From: an uncultured Porticoccus sp.
GTDB lineage: Bacteria; Pseudomonadota; Gammaproteobacteria; Pseudomonadales; Porticoccaceae
Length of the DNA stretch: 64,000 bases
Direction of reading: 5' to 3'
Assembly: GCA_947259505.1 (NCBI GenBank)
Contig: CAMYLT010000002.1
Coordinates: 264,598 to 328,597, forward strand
Each line of letters begins with the position of its first letter. The stretch's first letter is position 1. Under the pieces are notes generated by a model that saw only the letters and a list, made by a program, of their open reading frames with translations, was not told the origin of the DNA and ran no database searches. The translations under genes and the position numbers were made by a program. Below, piece by piece: positions 9,246 to 21,162 of this stretch.

Positions 9246-11123
9246 TCAATATTTGGAAGCCACATCCGCGCGCTCAAGTAATAGTTTCTCATAGGCTTGG
9301 TAGTCCCGGCTCGCAGCTGTCAAAGCAATGGTTGCAGTCAACAGTTTCTGCTGATCTTTACTGAGTTGAGAGAAGTCACCCTCTTTTACCTTGACCAGAG
9401 AGATGAGGACATAATCACCATTTTCGAGTACCAGACTATCAACCACGGGCTGCCCCGCAGGCTCATCCATGGCAAACACCTTCTGCCGGATTTCATCATT
9501 TTGATTGCCGGTAAACCGCTTGGTATCCAAACTGACTTGCCACGCCAGAGATTCTTCTTTAGCCACCTCTTCAATCGTGTCGCCAGACTTAACCCAACCA
9601 GCCAGAGCCTCACCATGAGCCATTAACTGTCGGCTGACGAGTTGCTGCTTCAAAGTTGTCTCAATATTCTCTCTCACCTCAGCCAGCGGTCTCAGGCTGG
9701 CGGGAATCCGCTCTTTCAATGCCAACACAAGAACATGATCATCCGCCAGCTCCAATACTTCACTAGCGATACCATCGTCCAGAACAGGTTTACTATATGC
9801 GGCGCGGACCACCAGAGGATTGGCTGTAACACCTTGGCCTTTTTGTCGACTGAAAGGCTGTGAAACTTGCAATTCAAGACCCAAACGACCGGCAACGGAT
9901 CCAAGTGAACCGGCGTTATAGGAGAGGTCTTTTAGCTCTTCAATGCGCTCCGGTAATAGCTCCATGGCCAATTGACGAGTCAGTTCCTGACGAACACTGG
10001 GTTCGAGGGATTCCCTGCTTGGCACATCCGCTACTTTTTCATCAAGTAGTTTCAGCAGGTGTACGCCTAACTCGCTTTCTACTATGCCGGAAACCTCACC
10101 AACGGCTAACTTGTCCAGCTCTAAGCCCAAAGGCTCTGGCAGGTCTCCCGCCGGAATAAAACCAAGATCACCACCCTGCTCGGCAGTTCCATAATCCTCG
10201 GAATACTCACTCGCCAGCGCCGAAAATTCTTCTCCGGCTTTAAGCTTTGCCTCGATTTCAGCGATTTTCTTCAGATGACTTTGATCATCCTGACGCTCTA
10301 TCAAAATCTGGGCAACTCGTCGTGAACGAGCCGATGCCGCTGCGGCAATTTTGGCATCAATAATCTCATCCACCATGCCCTGATCAACATCCACATCTTC
10401 TACAAGATCAGAGGGGCGCAACTCTACATATTCAACGACCAGCTGCTCTTCGGAAACAAATTCATCTTTATTGGCTTCGTAATAGGTCCGAATATCTGCA
10501 GAAGGAACACTGACAGACGCCATCAACGGTGCTCTGGGGATTGTTAGATAATAGTAATCCCGAGTCTGTTCTGTCATACCGGCCAGGAGTTTACTTTCAG
10601 GTTCTGTAGAAAATCCGGTAGTTGCCACACCCTGCATGAACTGGCTGGTAACCATGTCAGTGGTCAGCAACTTGTTATAGGAAGAAGGCGAATAACCCAT
10701 CTGCCTGAGCACAAACTCATAGCGCTCAGTATCAAATTTTCCGTCTGCCTGGAAATCCGGCACTTCCAGCAACATCCGATAGATTGTCTTTTTATCAACG
10801 CCCATACCCTGGTCGACCGCTGCCTGCTCTACCACCTTCTGGCGAATCAGCTGCTGCACCACTGGAGCACGCAACTGACTCTCATCGACCATAGAGGGGT
10901 CAATGTTTTCATAGCGATTGAGTATCTGCTGCTTTTGCAGTGCCACCGCCTGCTGAAGCCGTAGCTCGGAAATGCTCTCGCCATTGACATTTGCCACTTC
11001 TTCCACGGCATTACCACTTAGAAAAATGGCGTCTACGCCAAATAGGGCAAAAGGCACGATGATGATCGCGATCAAAACCCCCTTGGCAGCGCCATGAAGA
11101 TTGTCTCGAAAGTTCTGAAGCAT
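9246..11123 (-). CDS. ppiD: Periplasmic folding chaperone/peptidyl-prolyl isomerase PpiD
   Basis: 625 aa; N-terminal TM anchor MLQNFRDNLHGAAKGVLIAIIIVPFALFG, SurA-N-like and parvulin domains; directly downstream of hupB. Confidence 0.92.
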   Translation of the reverse strand: MLQNFRDNLHGAAKGVLIAIIIVPFALFGVDAIFLSGNAVEEVANVNGESISELRLQQAVALQKQQILNRYENIDPSMVDESQLRAPVVQQLIRQKVVEQAAVDQGMGVDKKTIYRMLLEVPDFQADGKFDTERYEFVLRQMGYSPSSYNKLLTTDMVTSQFMQGVATTGFSTEPESKLLAGMTEQTRDYYYLTIPRAPLMASVSVPSADIRTYYEANKDEFVSEEQLVVEYVELRPSDLVEDVDVDQGMVDEIIDAKIAAAASARSRRVAQILIERQDDQSHLKKIAEIEAKLKAGEEFSALASEYSEDYGTAEQGGDLGFIPAGDLPEPLGLELDKLAVGEVSGIVESELGVHLLKLLDEKVADVPSRESLEPSVRQELTRQLAMELLPERIEELKDLSYNAGSLGSVAGRLGLELQVSQPFSRQKGQGVTANPLVVRAAYSKPVLDDGIASEVLELADDHVLVLALKERIPASLRPLAEVRENIETTLKQQLVSRQLMAHGEALAGWVKSGDTIEEVAKEESLAWQVSLDTKRFTGNQNDEIRQKVFAMDEPAGQPVVDSLVLENGDYVLISLVKVKEGDFSQLSKDQQKLLTATIALTAASRDYQAYEKLLLERADVASKY

Positions 11124-11165
11124 AGAAATCTCTTGGTGTTAGCGAAACGTACCTGAATGTTCTAT

Positions 11166-11194
11166 AAAAAAAGGCGCATCGCTGATGCGCCTTT
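11166..11194 (-). terminator. Intrinsic terminator downstream of hupB
   Basis: aaaaaaaGGCGCATCgctGATGCGCCtttc hairpin. Confidence 0.85.
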
Positions 11195-11229
11195 CAAGGT
11201 TCGTAAACTCAAACAATGAACGCTGTTTG

Positions 11230-11502
11230 TTAGTTAACAGCGTCCTTTAATGCTTTACCTGCTTTGAAACTCGGCACGTTAGCAGCAGCAATTTTAATCT
11301 CAGCGCCAGTCTGCGGGTTGCGGCCAGTACGAGCGGCACGCGGCTTCACAGAAAAAGTTCCAAAACCTACCAGAGATACGCCATCTCCGTTCTTCAGGGC
11401 GTTGGTAACAGCATCGATGGCTGCATCCAGAGCACGACCAGCAGAGGCCTTAGACAGATCGGCTGCATCAGCAATTGCATCAACGAGTTCAGATTTATTC
11501 AC
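11230..11502 (-). CDS. hupB: DNA-binding protein HU-beta
   Basis: [71 protein letters not shown]; true start inferred as GTG at 11502, longest ORF start is artefactual. Confidence 0.95.
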   Translation of the reverse strand: MNKSELVDAIADAADLSKASAGRALDAAIDAVTNALKNGDGVSLVGFGTFSVKPRAARTGRNPQTGAEIKIAAANVPSFKAGKALKDAVN

Positions 11503-11631
11503 AATAATCCCCTTGTTATGGTTGATTAGACTGTTCACCTGCAATACACACAACACAACGGGTCATTGCAGGCTGTGGCATAGAAGACGACTGCAACGTT
11601 ATACCAACCAGCCTAAAACCGGTCAAGCGCT

Positions 11632-14043
11632 TTAGTGAGTATTTATGCGGGCTACAGCCTCACTAGCAGACTTTTTCTCATCACTGTCGACCCGCTCATA
11701 CTCTTCGTCTGACAAGGCTTCAGGTTTTTGAGTCAAGGCAATCTCCAACACATCGTCTATCCAGCGAACCGGACGGATATCAAGATCTGCTTTAATATTT
11801 TCGGGTATCTCCTTGAGGTCCCGCTCGTTTTCATAGGGAATAATGACTGTGCGGATGCCACCGCGGTGGGCAGCCAACAGCTTTTCCTTCAAACCACCGA
11901 TTTTCAATACCTGACCGCGCAGCGTGATTTCACCTGTCATGGCAACATCGGCCTTTACCGGAATGCCCGTGAGCACAGATACAAATGCTGTGCACATACC
12001 AATGCCCGCACTGGGGCCATCTTTGGGTGTAGCACCTTCGGGAACGTGAACATGCAGATCCATCCGCTGGTAGAAGTCACGGCGGATGCCAAGCGCTTTC
12101 GCCCGACTCCGCACAACTGTCAGCGCGGCCTGGATAGACTCCTGCATCACATCACCCAAGGAACCGGTTTTGACAACCTGCCCCTTGCCGGGCACAGCGG
12201 ACGATTCTATCGTTAGCAACTCTCCGCCAACCTGGGTCCAAGCCAAACCAGTTACCTGACCAATCTGACTCTCTGCCTCAGCTCTGCCAAAATCGTATTT
12301 TCGCACTCCGAGCAGATCTTCCAGGCTATCTGTAGTGACTAGCTGTAAACCCTGACGATCGCCGCGCACATGGCTGGTTACCACTTTGCGACAAATTTTC
12401 GCCAGTTCTCTCTCCAATCCCCGTACACCCGCTTCGCGGGTGTAATAGCGAATAACATCGCGCATCGCGTCGGCTTCCATCTCCAACTCACTGTCTTTCA
12501 GGCCATTGGCCTTGCGCTGTTTCGGCAACAGGTATTTGAGGGCGATATTGACCTTCTCATCCTCGGTATATCCCGGGATACGAATCACCTCAAGGCGATC
12601 CAACAGCGGACCAGGGATATTCATGGAGTTCGCGGTGCAGATGAACATAACCTCAGACAGATCGTAATCCACCTCAAGGTAGTGATCGTTAAAACTGTTG
12701 TTCTGCTCTGGGTCGAGCACTTCGAGCATCGCGGAGGCCGGATCACCACGGTGATCCATACCCATTTTGTCAATTTCATCCAGCAGAAATAGCGGGTTTT
12801 TAACACCCACTTTCGACAGCTTCTGGATTAGCTTACCTGGCAATGAACCAATATAAGTTCGACGATGACCACGGATTTCCGCCTCATCACGCACGCCACC
12901 CAGTGACATGCGAACATACTTACGGCCGGTCGCTTTGGCGATAGATTCCCCAAGAGAGGTCTTACCGACACCGGGAGGACCCACCAGACAAAGCACAGGG
13001 CCTTTCAATTTTTTTACCCGCTGTTGCACGGCGAGAAACTCCAGGATACGTTCTTTCACCTCTTCAAGACCGTAATGGTCTTCATTGAGGATCAATTCGG
13101 CCCTAGCCAGGTCATGGCGCACTTTGGAACGTTTCTTCCAAGGCACGCTCACCATCCAGTCGATATAACCACGCAGCACCGAGGCCTCAGCAGACATCGG
13201 CGACATCATTTTCAGTTTGTTCAGTTCCGACTTGGCTTTATCAAAGGCATATTTCGGCATGCCCGCATCAATGATCTTGGTTTCAAGTTGGTCAATGTCG
13301 TTGCCGCCCTCTTCCACTTCACCGAGCTCTTTTTGAATCGCCTTCATTTGCTCGTTGAGGTAGTACTCCTTTTGGCTTTTCTCCATTTGCTTTTTAACGC
13401 GTCCCCGAATGCGCTGCTCAACCTCGAACAGTTCAATCTCTGACTCCATCAGTGCCAGCAATTTTTCCAGGCGCTCGCCCACTGCAGCTGTTTCCAGAAC
13501 CTGCTGCTTCTGCTCAACACTCAGGGTCATGTGAGTAGCCAGCGTATCGGCCAGACGACTCGCATCATCGATGCCCGCCACAGTACTTACCACTTCAGAG
13601 GGGATTTTTTTACTCAAATTAACGTATTGCTCAAACTGGGTTAGTGCTGAACGCATTAACGCCCCGGTCTCCTGACTGGTAAGGGTTTCCTCATCCATCG
13701 GCAAATAACTACAGACAAAATAACCCGCAGACTCATCAATTGACTCGATTTTTACTCGCTCAGAGCCTTCCACCAGCACCTTCACCGTACCATCTGGCAG
13801 TTTCAGCATCTGCAAAACCGAAGAAAGCGTGCCGACCCGATACAGATCATCAGCGCTAGGGTCATCCACAGCCGCTGACTTTTGGGCGACCAGCAAGATT
13901 TGCTTGTCATTAGACATCGCCTCTTCGAGCGCCAAAATCGATTTTTCGCGGCCCACAAACAAAGGAATTACCATGTGCGGATAGACCACCACGTCGCGCA
14001 GCGGCAACATGGTTAATTCGTTGTGCACCGTATTTTGTCCCAT
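11632..14043 (-). CDS. lon: ATP-dependent protease La (Lon)
   Basis: 803 aa; [48 protein letters not shown] and catalytic [17 protein letters not shown]. Confidence 0.98.
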   Translation of the reverse strand: MGQNTVHNELTMLPLRDVVVYPHMVIPLFVGREKSILALEEAMSNDKQILLVAQKSAAVDDPSADDLYRVGTLSSVLQMLKLPDGTVKVLVEGSERVKIESIDESAGYFVCSYLPMDEETLTSQETGALMRSALTQFEQYVNLSKKIPSEVVSTVAGIDDASRLADTLATHMTLSVEQKQQVLETAAVGERLEKLLALMESEIELFEVEQRIRGRVKKQMEKSQKEYYLNEQMKAIQKELGEVEEGGNDIDQLETKIIDAGMPKYAFDKAKSELNKLKMMSPMSAEASVLRGYIDWMVSVPWKKRSKVRHDLARAELILNEDHYGLEEVKERILEFLAVQQRVKKLKGPVLCLVGPPGVGKTSLGESIAKATGRKYVRMSLGGVRDEAEIRGHRRTYIGSLPGKLIQKLSKVGVKNPLFLLDEIDKMGMDHRGDPASAMLEVLDPEQNNSFNDHYLEVDYDLSEVMFICTANSMNIPGPLLDRLEVIRIPGYTEDEKVNIALKYLLPKQRKANGLKDSELEMEADAMRDVIRYYTREAGVRGLERELAKICRKVVTSHVRGDRQGLQLVTTDSLEDLLGVRKYDFGRAEAESQIGQVTGLAWTQVGGELLTIESSAVPGKGQVVKTGSLGDVMQESIQAALTVVRSRAKALGIRRDFYQRMDLHVHVPEGATPKDGPSAGIGMCTAFVSVLTGIPVKADVAMTGEITLRGQVLKIGGLKEKLLAAHRGGIRTVIIPYENERDLKEIPENIKADLDIRPVRWIDDVLEIALTQKPEALSDEEYERVDSDEKKSASEAVARINTH

Positions 14044-14147
14044 TCCCTCAACCTCATTCCGAGAATTTCTAGCGTTGTAGCTTACCGCAAATATGGGGCC
14101 TGCCCAGACAAAAACAAGTACGTATCTGGAATATTTTCAGCGGCAAT

Positions 14148-14173
14148 AAAAAAGGGCCCCGCAGGACCCTTTC
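14148..14173 (-). terminator. Putative intrinsic terminator downstream of clpX
   Basis: aaaagggccccgcaggaccctttcattt; near-perfect stem with A tract (U tract on the minus strand). Confidence 0.7.
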
Positions 14174-14188
14174 ATTTATCAACGATTA

Positions 14189-15487
14189 TCATTCATCGCT
14201 GGCAGCCGCTTTGTGAGGCTCGTGATTTTCATAAACCAGCAGCGGTTCCGATTCACCGCGAATCACGGCGCTATCAATAACCACCTTGCCAACATTTTCC
14301 GAGGAGGGAATGCTGTACATGGTCTCGAGCAACACGTTTTCAATGATAGAACGCAGTCCGCGAGCACCCGTCTTGCGCTCAAGTGCCTTTTCTGCAATGG
14401 CCTCCAAGGCATCACGGCGAATATCCAGTTCAACACCTTCCATGTCAAACAAGGCTCCGTACTGCTTGACCAGAGAGTTTTTGGGTTCAATCAGGATGTT
14501 CACCAGCGCATTGCGATCCAGTTCCTCCAGAGTAGCAATAACGGGCAAGCGTCCGACAAATTCGGGGATCAAACCATAGCGAACCAAATCCTCTGGCTCG
14601 ACTTCGGCCAGTGTTTGGCCAATATCCTTACCTGTTTGTTTGCTCTTCACTTCGGCACTGAAACCGATACCGCCCTTTTCAGAGCGATCGCGGATAACTT
14701 TCTCCAGTCCCGCAAAAGCACCCCCACAGACAAAGAGGATATTTGACGTATCAACCTGCAGGAATTCCTGCTGTGGATGTTTGCGCCCCCCCTGAGGCGG
14801 CACCGAAGCGACCGTTCCCTCAATAAGTTTCAACAGCGCCTGCTGCACGCCTTCTCCCGAAACGTCACGAGTGATGGAAGGGTTATCCGATTTACGGGAT
14901 ATCTTGTCTATCTCATCAAGATAAACAATGCCACGCTGGGCCTTTTCTACGTCGTAGTCACACTTCTGCAACAGCTTCTGGATGATGTTCTCGACATCCT
15001 CCCCGACATAGCCTGCTTCAGTGAGGGTAGTCGCATCCGCGATGGTAAAAGGGACATCAAGCAAACGAGCCAGCGTCTCAGCCAACAATGTCTTACCGCT
15101 ACCGGTGGGGCCGATCAGCAAAATATTACTTTTACCAAGTTCGATTTCACCATCTGTACCCTTGCCGCCACTCTGCAAACGCTTGTAGTGGTTATAAACC
15201 GCAACGGCGAGGATTTTCTTGGCTCGAACCTGACCAATAACATACTGGTCGAGGATATTGTTGATTTCGACAGGCTTCGGCAGCTTCTCGCCGGAGGATT
15301 CAGCATCGGCTTCCTGAATCTCCTCGGAAATAATGTCGTTACAGAGATCAACGCACTCATCGCAAATAAACACGGATGGCCCGGCAATCAGCTTGCGCAC
15401 TTCGTGCTGGCTTTTGCCACAGAAAGAACAGTACAACAGCTTCCCGTCGTCGCTATCTTTGCCGGATTTTTCGTCGCTCATAACCAC
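14189..15487 (-). CDS. clpX: ATP-dependent Clp protease ATP-binding subunit ClpX
   Basis: 432 aa; zinc finger CSFCGKSQ...CDECVDLC, Walker [34 protein letters not shown]. Confidence 0.98.
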   Translation of the reverse strand: MVMSDEKSGKDSDDGKLLYCSFCGKSQHEVRKLIAGPSVFICDECVDLCNDIISEEIQEADAESSGEKLPKPVEINNILDQYVIGQVRAKKILAVAVYNHYKRLQSGGKGTDGEIELGKSNILLIGPTGSGKTLLAETLARLLDVPFTIADATTLTEAGYVGEDVENIIQKLLQKCDYDVEKAQRGIVYLDEIDKISRKSDNPSITRDVSGEGVQQALLKLIEGTVASVPPQGGRKHPQQEFLQVDTSNILFVCGGAFAGLEKVIRDRSEKGGIGFSAEVKSKQTGKDIGQTLAEVEPEDLVRYGLIPEFVGRLPVIATLEELDRNALVNILIEPKNSLVKQYGALFDMEGVELDIRRDALEAIAEKALERKTGARGLRSIIENVLLETMYSIPSSENVGKVVIDSAVIRGESEPLLVYENHEPHKAAASDE

Positions 15488-15594
15488 ATTCCAACTATTT
15501 CACACATCAACAACCTGCGATTTGACAACAAACAACTTACAAATCAACAAGATAAAAAGGCTTTTCAGGAGCACTTCAAAAAAGCCTAACCATT

Positions 15595-16224
15595 CTACGG
15601 ACGCTTGTCCAGTACCGTATCAATCAAGCCGTAGGCCTTAGATTCCATGGCATTCATAAAGTTGTCCCGCTCGGTATCCAGCTCAATCTTTTCCACTGTC
15701 TGTCCAGTGTGATGAGCCAAACATTCATTTAATCGAGCTCGGATCTTAAGGATTTCTTGGGCCTGGATATGGATATCAGAGGCCTGACCTTGAGCACCAC
15801 CACTGGGCTGGTGAATCATCACTCTGGAATTTGGCAGACAATAACGTTTGCCGGCTGCGCCGGCCGCCAGCAAAAAAGCGCCCATACTAGCAGCCTGCCC
15901 GATACACATGGTGCTTACATCCGGCTTAATGAACTGCATCGTATCGTAAATCGACATACCTGCAGTCACGGACCCACCCGGAGAGTTGATATACAGGTGA
16001 ATATCCTTGTCGGGATTCTCGGATTCAAGAAAGAGCAGCTGAGCAACCACCAGGTTAGCCATGTAGTCTTCAACTGGACCCACCAGGAAAATAACCCGCT
16101 CTTTCAATAAACGAGAATATATATCGTAAGACCTTTCGCCCCGGGCAGATTGTTCCACCACGATTGGCACCAACCCTCCGGCGCTACGGACATCCAGGCC
16201 AGAAAGAGATTGATCAAATTTCAT
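15595..16224 (-). CDS. clpP: ATP-dependent Clp protease proteolytic subunit ClpP
   Basis: 209 aa; [45 protein letters not shown]. Confidence 0.98.
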   Translation of the reverse strand: MKFDQSLSGLDVRSAGGLVPIVVEQSARGERSYDIYSRLLKERVIFLVGPVEDYMANLVVAQLLFLESENPDKDIHLYINSPGGSVTAGMSIYDTMQFIKPDVSTMCIGQAASMGAFLLAAGAAGKRYCLPNSRVMIHQPSGGAQGQASDIHIQAQEILKIRARLNECLAHHTGQTVEKIELDTERDNFMNAMESKAYGLIDTVLDKRP

Positions 16225-16408
16225 AGGGTTTCACTCAAGTAAGACGTGTTTCAGCATTGTAACCAGCACTTGAGATAAGGCAAGCTGCCGCCGCAGCCAA
16301 AAACAGTATTCACAGAAATGAATCAGCCCCGAACAGGAAAACCCATCCGGGGCTGGAAAGCAGTCCGGCTAACGCCGGACAAACTGTGTTGGTCAGTTAA
16401 GTGCCAAC

Positions 16409-17728
16409 TCAGTCCTGTGCATCTGGCTGAATTGCATCCTTATAACTGACAGACTCTTCTGTCACATCAGCAACGGAAAGCACTTGATCAACAACCTGTT
16501 CCTGCAGCACATTGCCTTCGATGCTATTCAACAACTGCTTGTCATTGAAATAATGTTTGACCACTTCCTCTGACTGCTCATAGGTAGACGCGATCTCTTC
16601 AATGCGAGCACGCACCTTGGCCGGATCAACCTTCATCTTGTTAGCCAAGACAATTTCCCGAACAACCAGAGCTGTATTGGCACGACGATTGGCCTGATCC
16701 ATAAACATCTCGTCAGGCAGCATATTGGGATCAAAGCTATTATTAGCGCCACCTTGACCCATGCTCTGCGCCATCTGGTATTTCATTGAGGTAATCTCGT
16801 TTGCCACCAATGATTGCGGCAGCTCCAGATCCTTGTGCATATCAAACAGCGCCGACATTACTCGACCGGTAATCTTGGTGCGCAATGCATTCTTCAGGTC
16901 GCGAGCCATGTTCTCGCGAACAATCTCGCGGAATTTTTCTTCTCCACCTTGTTGCATCCCGTACTGTGCAAAAAAGTCGCTGTTCAATTCCGGCAAAACT
17001 GCTTCAGTGACAGAGTGCAACTTGATCTTGAACTCCACCGCCGCTCCACGCAGTTCCTCTGCGTGGTAATTTTCAGGGAACGTCAGAGGAACGATTTTTT
17101 CGCCACCAACGGACATGCCGACGATGCCTTCCTCAAAGCCGGGGATAGAACGACCGGTACCGAGCTCCAGCAGAAAATCTTCCGCTTTACCGCCCTCAAA
17201 CTCTTCACCATCTTTCGTGCCGACATAATCAATCGCCACCTCATCGCCTAACGCGGCAGGACGATCAACTTCTTCCCAGCTGGCGCTCTGCTTACGCAAT
17301 GCGTCGATCATGTCGGTGACATCTTGATCAGAAACTTCACAAACAGGCTTTTTGACACTGATCTGAGCAAGATCACCCAGAGTCACTTCGGGCATCACTT
17401 CAAACGTAGCCGTGTACTCCAGATCCTGACCAGGCTCATTCTTGATGGACTGAATCGCCGGTTGTCCCGCAGGCTGTATTTTTTCCTGATTAACGGCTTC
17501 AGAAAAGGTCTTACCCATCAACTCGTTTACCACTTCCTGGCGAATATCCGCGCCGAAACGCTGCTTGACCACGTTCATAGGGACTTTGCCCTTACGAAAG
17601 CCGTCCAAACGAACGTTTTTGCTGGCTTGCTCCAAGCGCTCTTTAACAGCACTGTCTATACGATCTGCCGGTACCCCTACGGTCAGCTTGCGCTCCAGAC
17701 CGGAAGTTGTTTCGATGGAAACCTGCAT
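16409..17728 (-). CDS. tig: Trigger factor
   Basis: 439 aa; VRLDGFRKGKVPMNVVKQRFG ribosome-binding signature and FKBP domain. Confidence 0.97.
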   Translation of the reverse strand: MQVSIETTSGLERKLTVGVPADRIDSAVKERLEQASKNVRLDGFRKGKVPMNVVKQRFGADIRQEVVNELMGKTFSEAVNQEKIQPAGQPAIQSIKNEPGQDLEYTATFEVMPEVTLGDLAQISVKKPVCEVSDQDVTDMIDALRKQSASWEEVDRPAALGDEVAIDYVGTKDGEEFEGGKAEDFLLELGTGRSIPGFEEGIVGMSVGGEKIVPLTFPENYHAEELRGAAVEFKIKLHSVTEAVLPELNSDFFAQYGMQQGGEEKFREIVRENMARDLKNALRTKITGRVMSALFDMHKDLELPQSLVANEITSMKYQMAQSMGQGGANNSFDPNMLPDEMFMDQANRRANTALVVREIVLANKMKVDPAKVRARIEEIASTYEQSEEVVKHYFNDKQLLNSIEGNVLQEQVVDQVLSVADVTEESVSYKDAIQPDAQD

Positions 17729-17766
17729 GTTTAACCTCTAAATAGTTCACTAACACGTTAATATCA

Positions 17767-17851
17767 TGGTGCGGACGGAGAGACTCGAACTCTCACACTT
17801 CTCAGTACCAGAACCTAAATCTGGCGCGTCTACCAGTTCCGCCACGTCCGC
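17767..17851 (-). tRNA. tRNA-Leu (anticodon TAG), CCA encoded
   Basis: Reverse strand GCGGACGTGGCGGAACTGGTAGACGCGCCAGATTTAGGTTCTGG...GAGTTCGAGTCTCTCCGTCCGCACCA folds as class II tRNA. Confidence 0.95.
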
Positions 17852-17958
17852 AAAATGCCAAGGATAATCGAACAGGTGGCGAAGGCCACCCACGACAAAG
17901 GGGGGAGATTTTGCCACAGGGCATAGCCTGCGGGCAACAACTGCCGAGAATGGCTAAA

Positions 17959-19413
17959 TCAAGGTAGGAGAACAGTCTCGGCGGGCCATGCGATCAGTAC
18001 CGTGGTCTCGGTGTCCGTGAGGTTCCTCAACACAGATGCCGTGCGCACTGCTGGCAGCAACAATGCCTCTTCCTGACCCAACCTGACTCCCTGCAAATCA
18101 ACTGCGCCCTCAATCGTCATTAACAATGCATAACTGCCCGTTTCAGGCAATCGATAGCCATTGACACCCGATGGAGACAGCGTGAGTCGCTCTACACTGA
18201 AGTCATCAAACCTCACCACCTCTTCCAAACGACATTCCTCGTTTTCAAAAAGAGTATTTAATTCGGGGGATGTCGGCGGCTCCAGGGACATCAGTCCAAC
18301 AGCCTGCTCTGTATCCCAATGCCCTTGAGTCAGCACCTTCTGAGCGAAGGAAAGAATTCGCCGCTCATAGACCGGTGTCTGAAATTCGACTGTGCGTACG
18401 CCATGCTGCAGTGCGTGCGGGGTCAATAACGGCACCTTGATCACATCACCCGGACGCAGTGGCAACAGCGAAGTAAAACCATTCATCTCCTGACGCAAGG
18501 CACTTTCACGCTGGCGTAGAACTTCCGGTAGCCGGGCGTGCCATTTTTTAAGCTGGCCTGCTGGTACCGGTTCGTTAATCCCGACACTCTCTCCGAGACG
18601 ATATTGATCGATTTGCCGGTCTATCTCTCGCCGCACCTGTTCATAGCGTTTTACCGATGCCAGGTAATCGATCTTAAACGCCTCATCCGAGCGATATCCG
18701 GCTCTCACCTGCTGATCGAAACCGAATCGTATACCGCCAATGCCATCTGGCCATGCTTCGCGATCCACATGGGTAACCACATAGACCTCTCTTTTTTCTT
18801 CATGCAACTCAAAGTAGAGATCACCGTAGACCGGCTCAGGCAACGGATCGAGAATTTTCAGCAGGTTGAGCTGCCGGTCATAGCCCGCTGTCAACCTTAT
18901 CGGCGCGACTGAAAGCACCCAGGGTAACGGAGCACTTGCAACACCATCCGTGATACGCGAAAGGCCGCGCTGCTCAATGCCGGTGAACCAGATTTCCTGA
19001 CCCCATGGCTTGGGAATCGCCACCGGCTCCAGGCGCAACGGCTGATCCATGACCAATAATGGCCAGGCGCGCTCAGCGCAGACCCCCCGCAGGGTAACAG
19101 CCCCACTGATTTCGCCCTCCAGCCCCGCATCGGCTTCTCCCACCGTAAAACAGAGCCGGCCACCGTTTTGTTGAAACAACGCCAGCAATTCAATGGGGGG
19201 AGCCCCGTCCAGGTAATACTGAAAAAACTTGTACCGCAACATCAGCACATCGGAAGCGTTGGGGCGACTTCCCAACCATTCAACCAGTGCCTGTTCCGGA
19301 TTTTCCGTGAAGGGGATATGCAAGTTAACAGCTCCACAAAATACGCAGCCGAGTCTAGCAAAAAAAAGGTAATATCTCCGCGCTAATCTGTTCCACAGTC
19401 GGGCGATACCCAC
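17959..19413 (-). CDS. Mannose-6-phosphate isomerase-like cupin protein
   Basis: 484 aa; PKPWGQEIWFTG, ILDPLPEPVYGDLYFELHEEKREVYVVTHVD, LRPGDVIKVPLLTPHALQHGVRTVEFQTPVYERRILSF; start uncertain. Confidence 0.65.
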   Translation of the reverse strand: MGIARLWNRLARRYYLFFARLGCVFCGAVNLHIPFTENPEQALVEWLGSRPNASDVLMLRYKFFQYYLDGAPPIELLALFQQNGGRLCFTVGEADAGLEGEISGAVTLRGVCAERAWPLLVMDQPLRLEPVAIPKPWGQEIWFTGIEQRGLSRITDGVASAPLPWVLSVAPIRLTAGYDRQLNLLKILDPLPEPVYGDLYFELHEEKREVYVVTHVDREAWPDGIGGIRFGFDQQVRAGYRSDEAFKIDYLASVKRYEQVRREIDRQIDQYRLGESVGINEPVPAGQLKKWHARLPEVLRQRESALRQEMNGFTSLLPLRPGDVIKVPLLTPHALQHGVRTVEFQTPVYERRILSFAQKVLTQGHWDTEQAVGLMSLEPPTSPELNTLFENEECRLEEVVRFDDFSVERLTLSPSGVNGYRLPETGSYALLMTIEGAVDLQGVRLGQEEALLLPAVRTASVLRNLTDTETTVLIAWPAETVLLP

Positions 19414-19524
19414 AGGGGCAACTTGACGGCTGTAGATTAGGCTTCTTTACTGACAGACACGAATCGGGCTGCTCGCAAATGCCCTTCACCCCCCCAACCC
19501 AGTTGTATCGACAAGGAAAACACC

Positions 19525-19884
19525 ATGAACAAGCGCATCAAATTACTGGCATTGGCAGTACTTCCCGCAGCGGCTTTACTCTTGCTACCTGGCTGTGGCA
19601 ATGACGACGCCGCCTCCAAACATGCCACCGAATCCCAGGCACCGACCTCGGAACCGATGACCGAATCCATGGACAAAATGATGGATCAGGCCGAAACCAA
19701 CATGGATGCCGCCAGTGACGCCATGGACGAAACCATGGAAAACGCAGGACAACAGGCCGAAGAGATGAAAGACGCCATGGAAGAAAAAGCGAGCGAAGCC
19801 ATGGAAGTCGTGGAAGAGAAAGCCGACGAAGCTGAAGATGCGGCCGGCGAGATGATGGAAAAAATGGGCGAGAAAATGCAGTAG
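19525..19884 (+). CDS. Predicted small lipoprotein with Met/Glu/Ala-rich helical repeat tail
   Basis: Signal peptide with lipobox LLLPGC; remainder low-complexity, acidic, heptad-like. Confidence 0.75.
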   Translation: MNKRIKLLALAVLPAAALLLLPGCGNDDAASKHATESQAPTSEPMTESMDKMMDQAETNMDAASDAMDETMENAGQQAEEMKDAMEEKASEAMEVVEEKADEAEDAAGEMMEKMGEKMQ

Positions 19885-19907
19885 TCCCCGTGTGACTATC
19901 CACCACT

Positions 19908-19938
19908 AAAAAAGGCCGGAGAATCTCCGGCCTTTTTT
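19908..19938. terminator. Intrinsic terminator between convergent genes
   Basis: aaaaaaGGCCGGAGAatCTCCGGCCttttttg. Confidence 0.9.
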
Positions 19939-19965
19939 GTGTCAAAAATTCCCTTTCCCGATAGG

Positions 19966-21162
<1,197 letters not shown>

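Noticed and set aside
11503-11556. N-terminal extension of hupB
   Set aside because: HU starts at [11 protein letters not shown]; the GTG at 11502 fits and the extension is upstream untranslated sequence
14777-15589. 270-aa plus-strand ORF
   Set aside because: Antisense to clpX, with no independent support
16325-16384. Possible tig terminator stem-loops
   Set aside because: Inverted repeats are present (AGCCCCG/CGGGGCT and GTCCGGC/GCCGGAC) but without a clear U tract, so not called as a terminator
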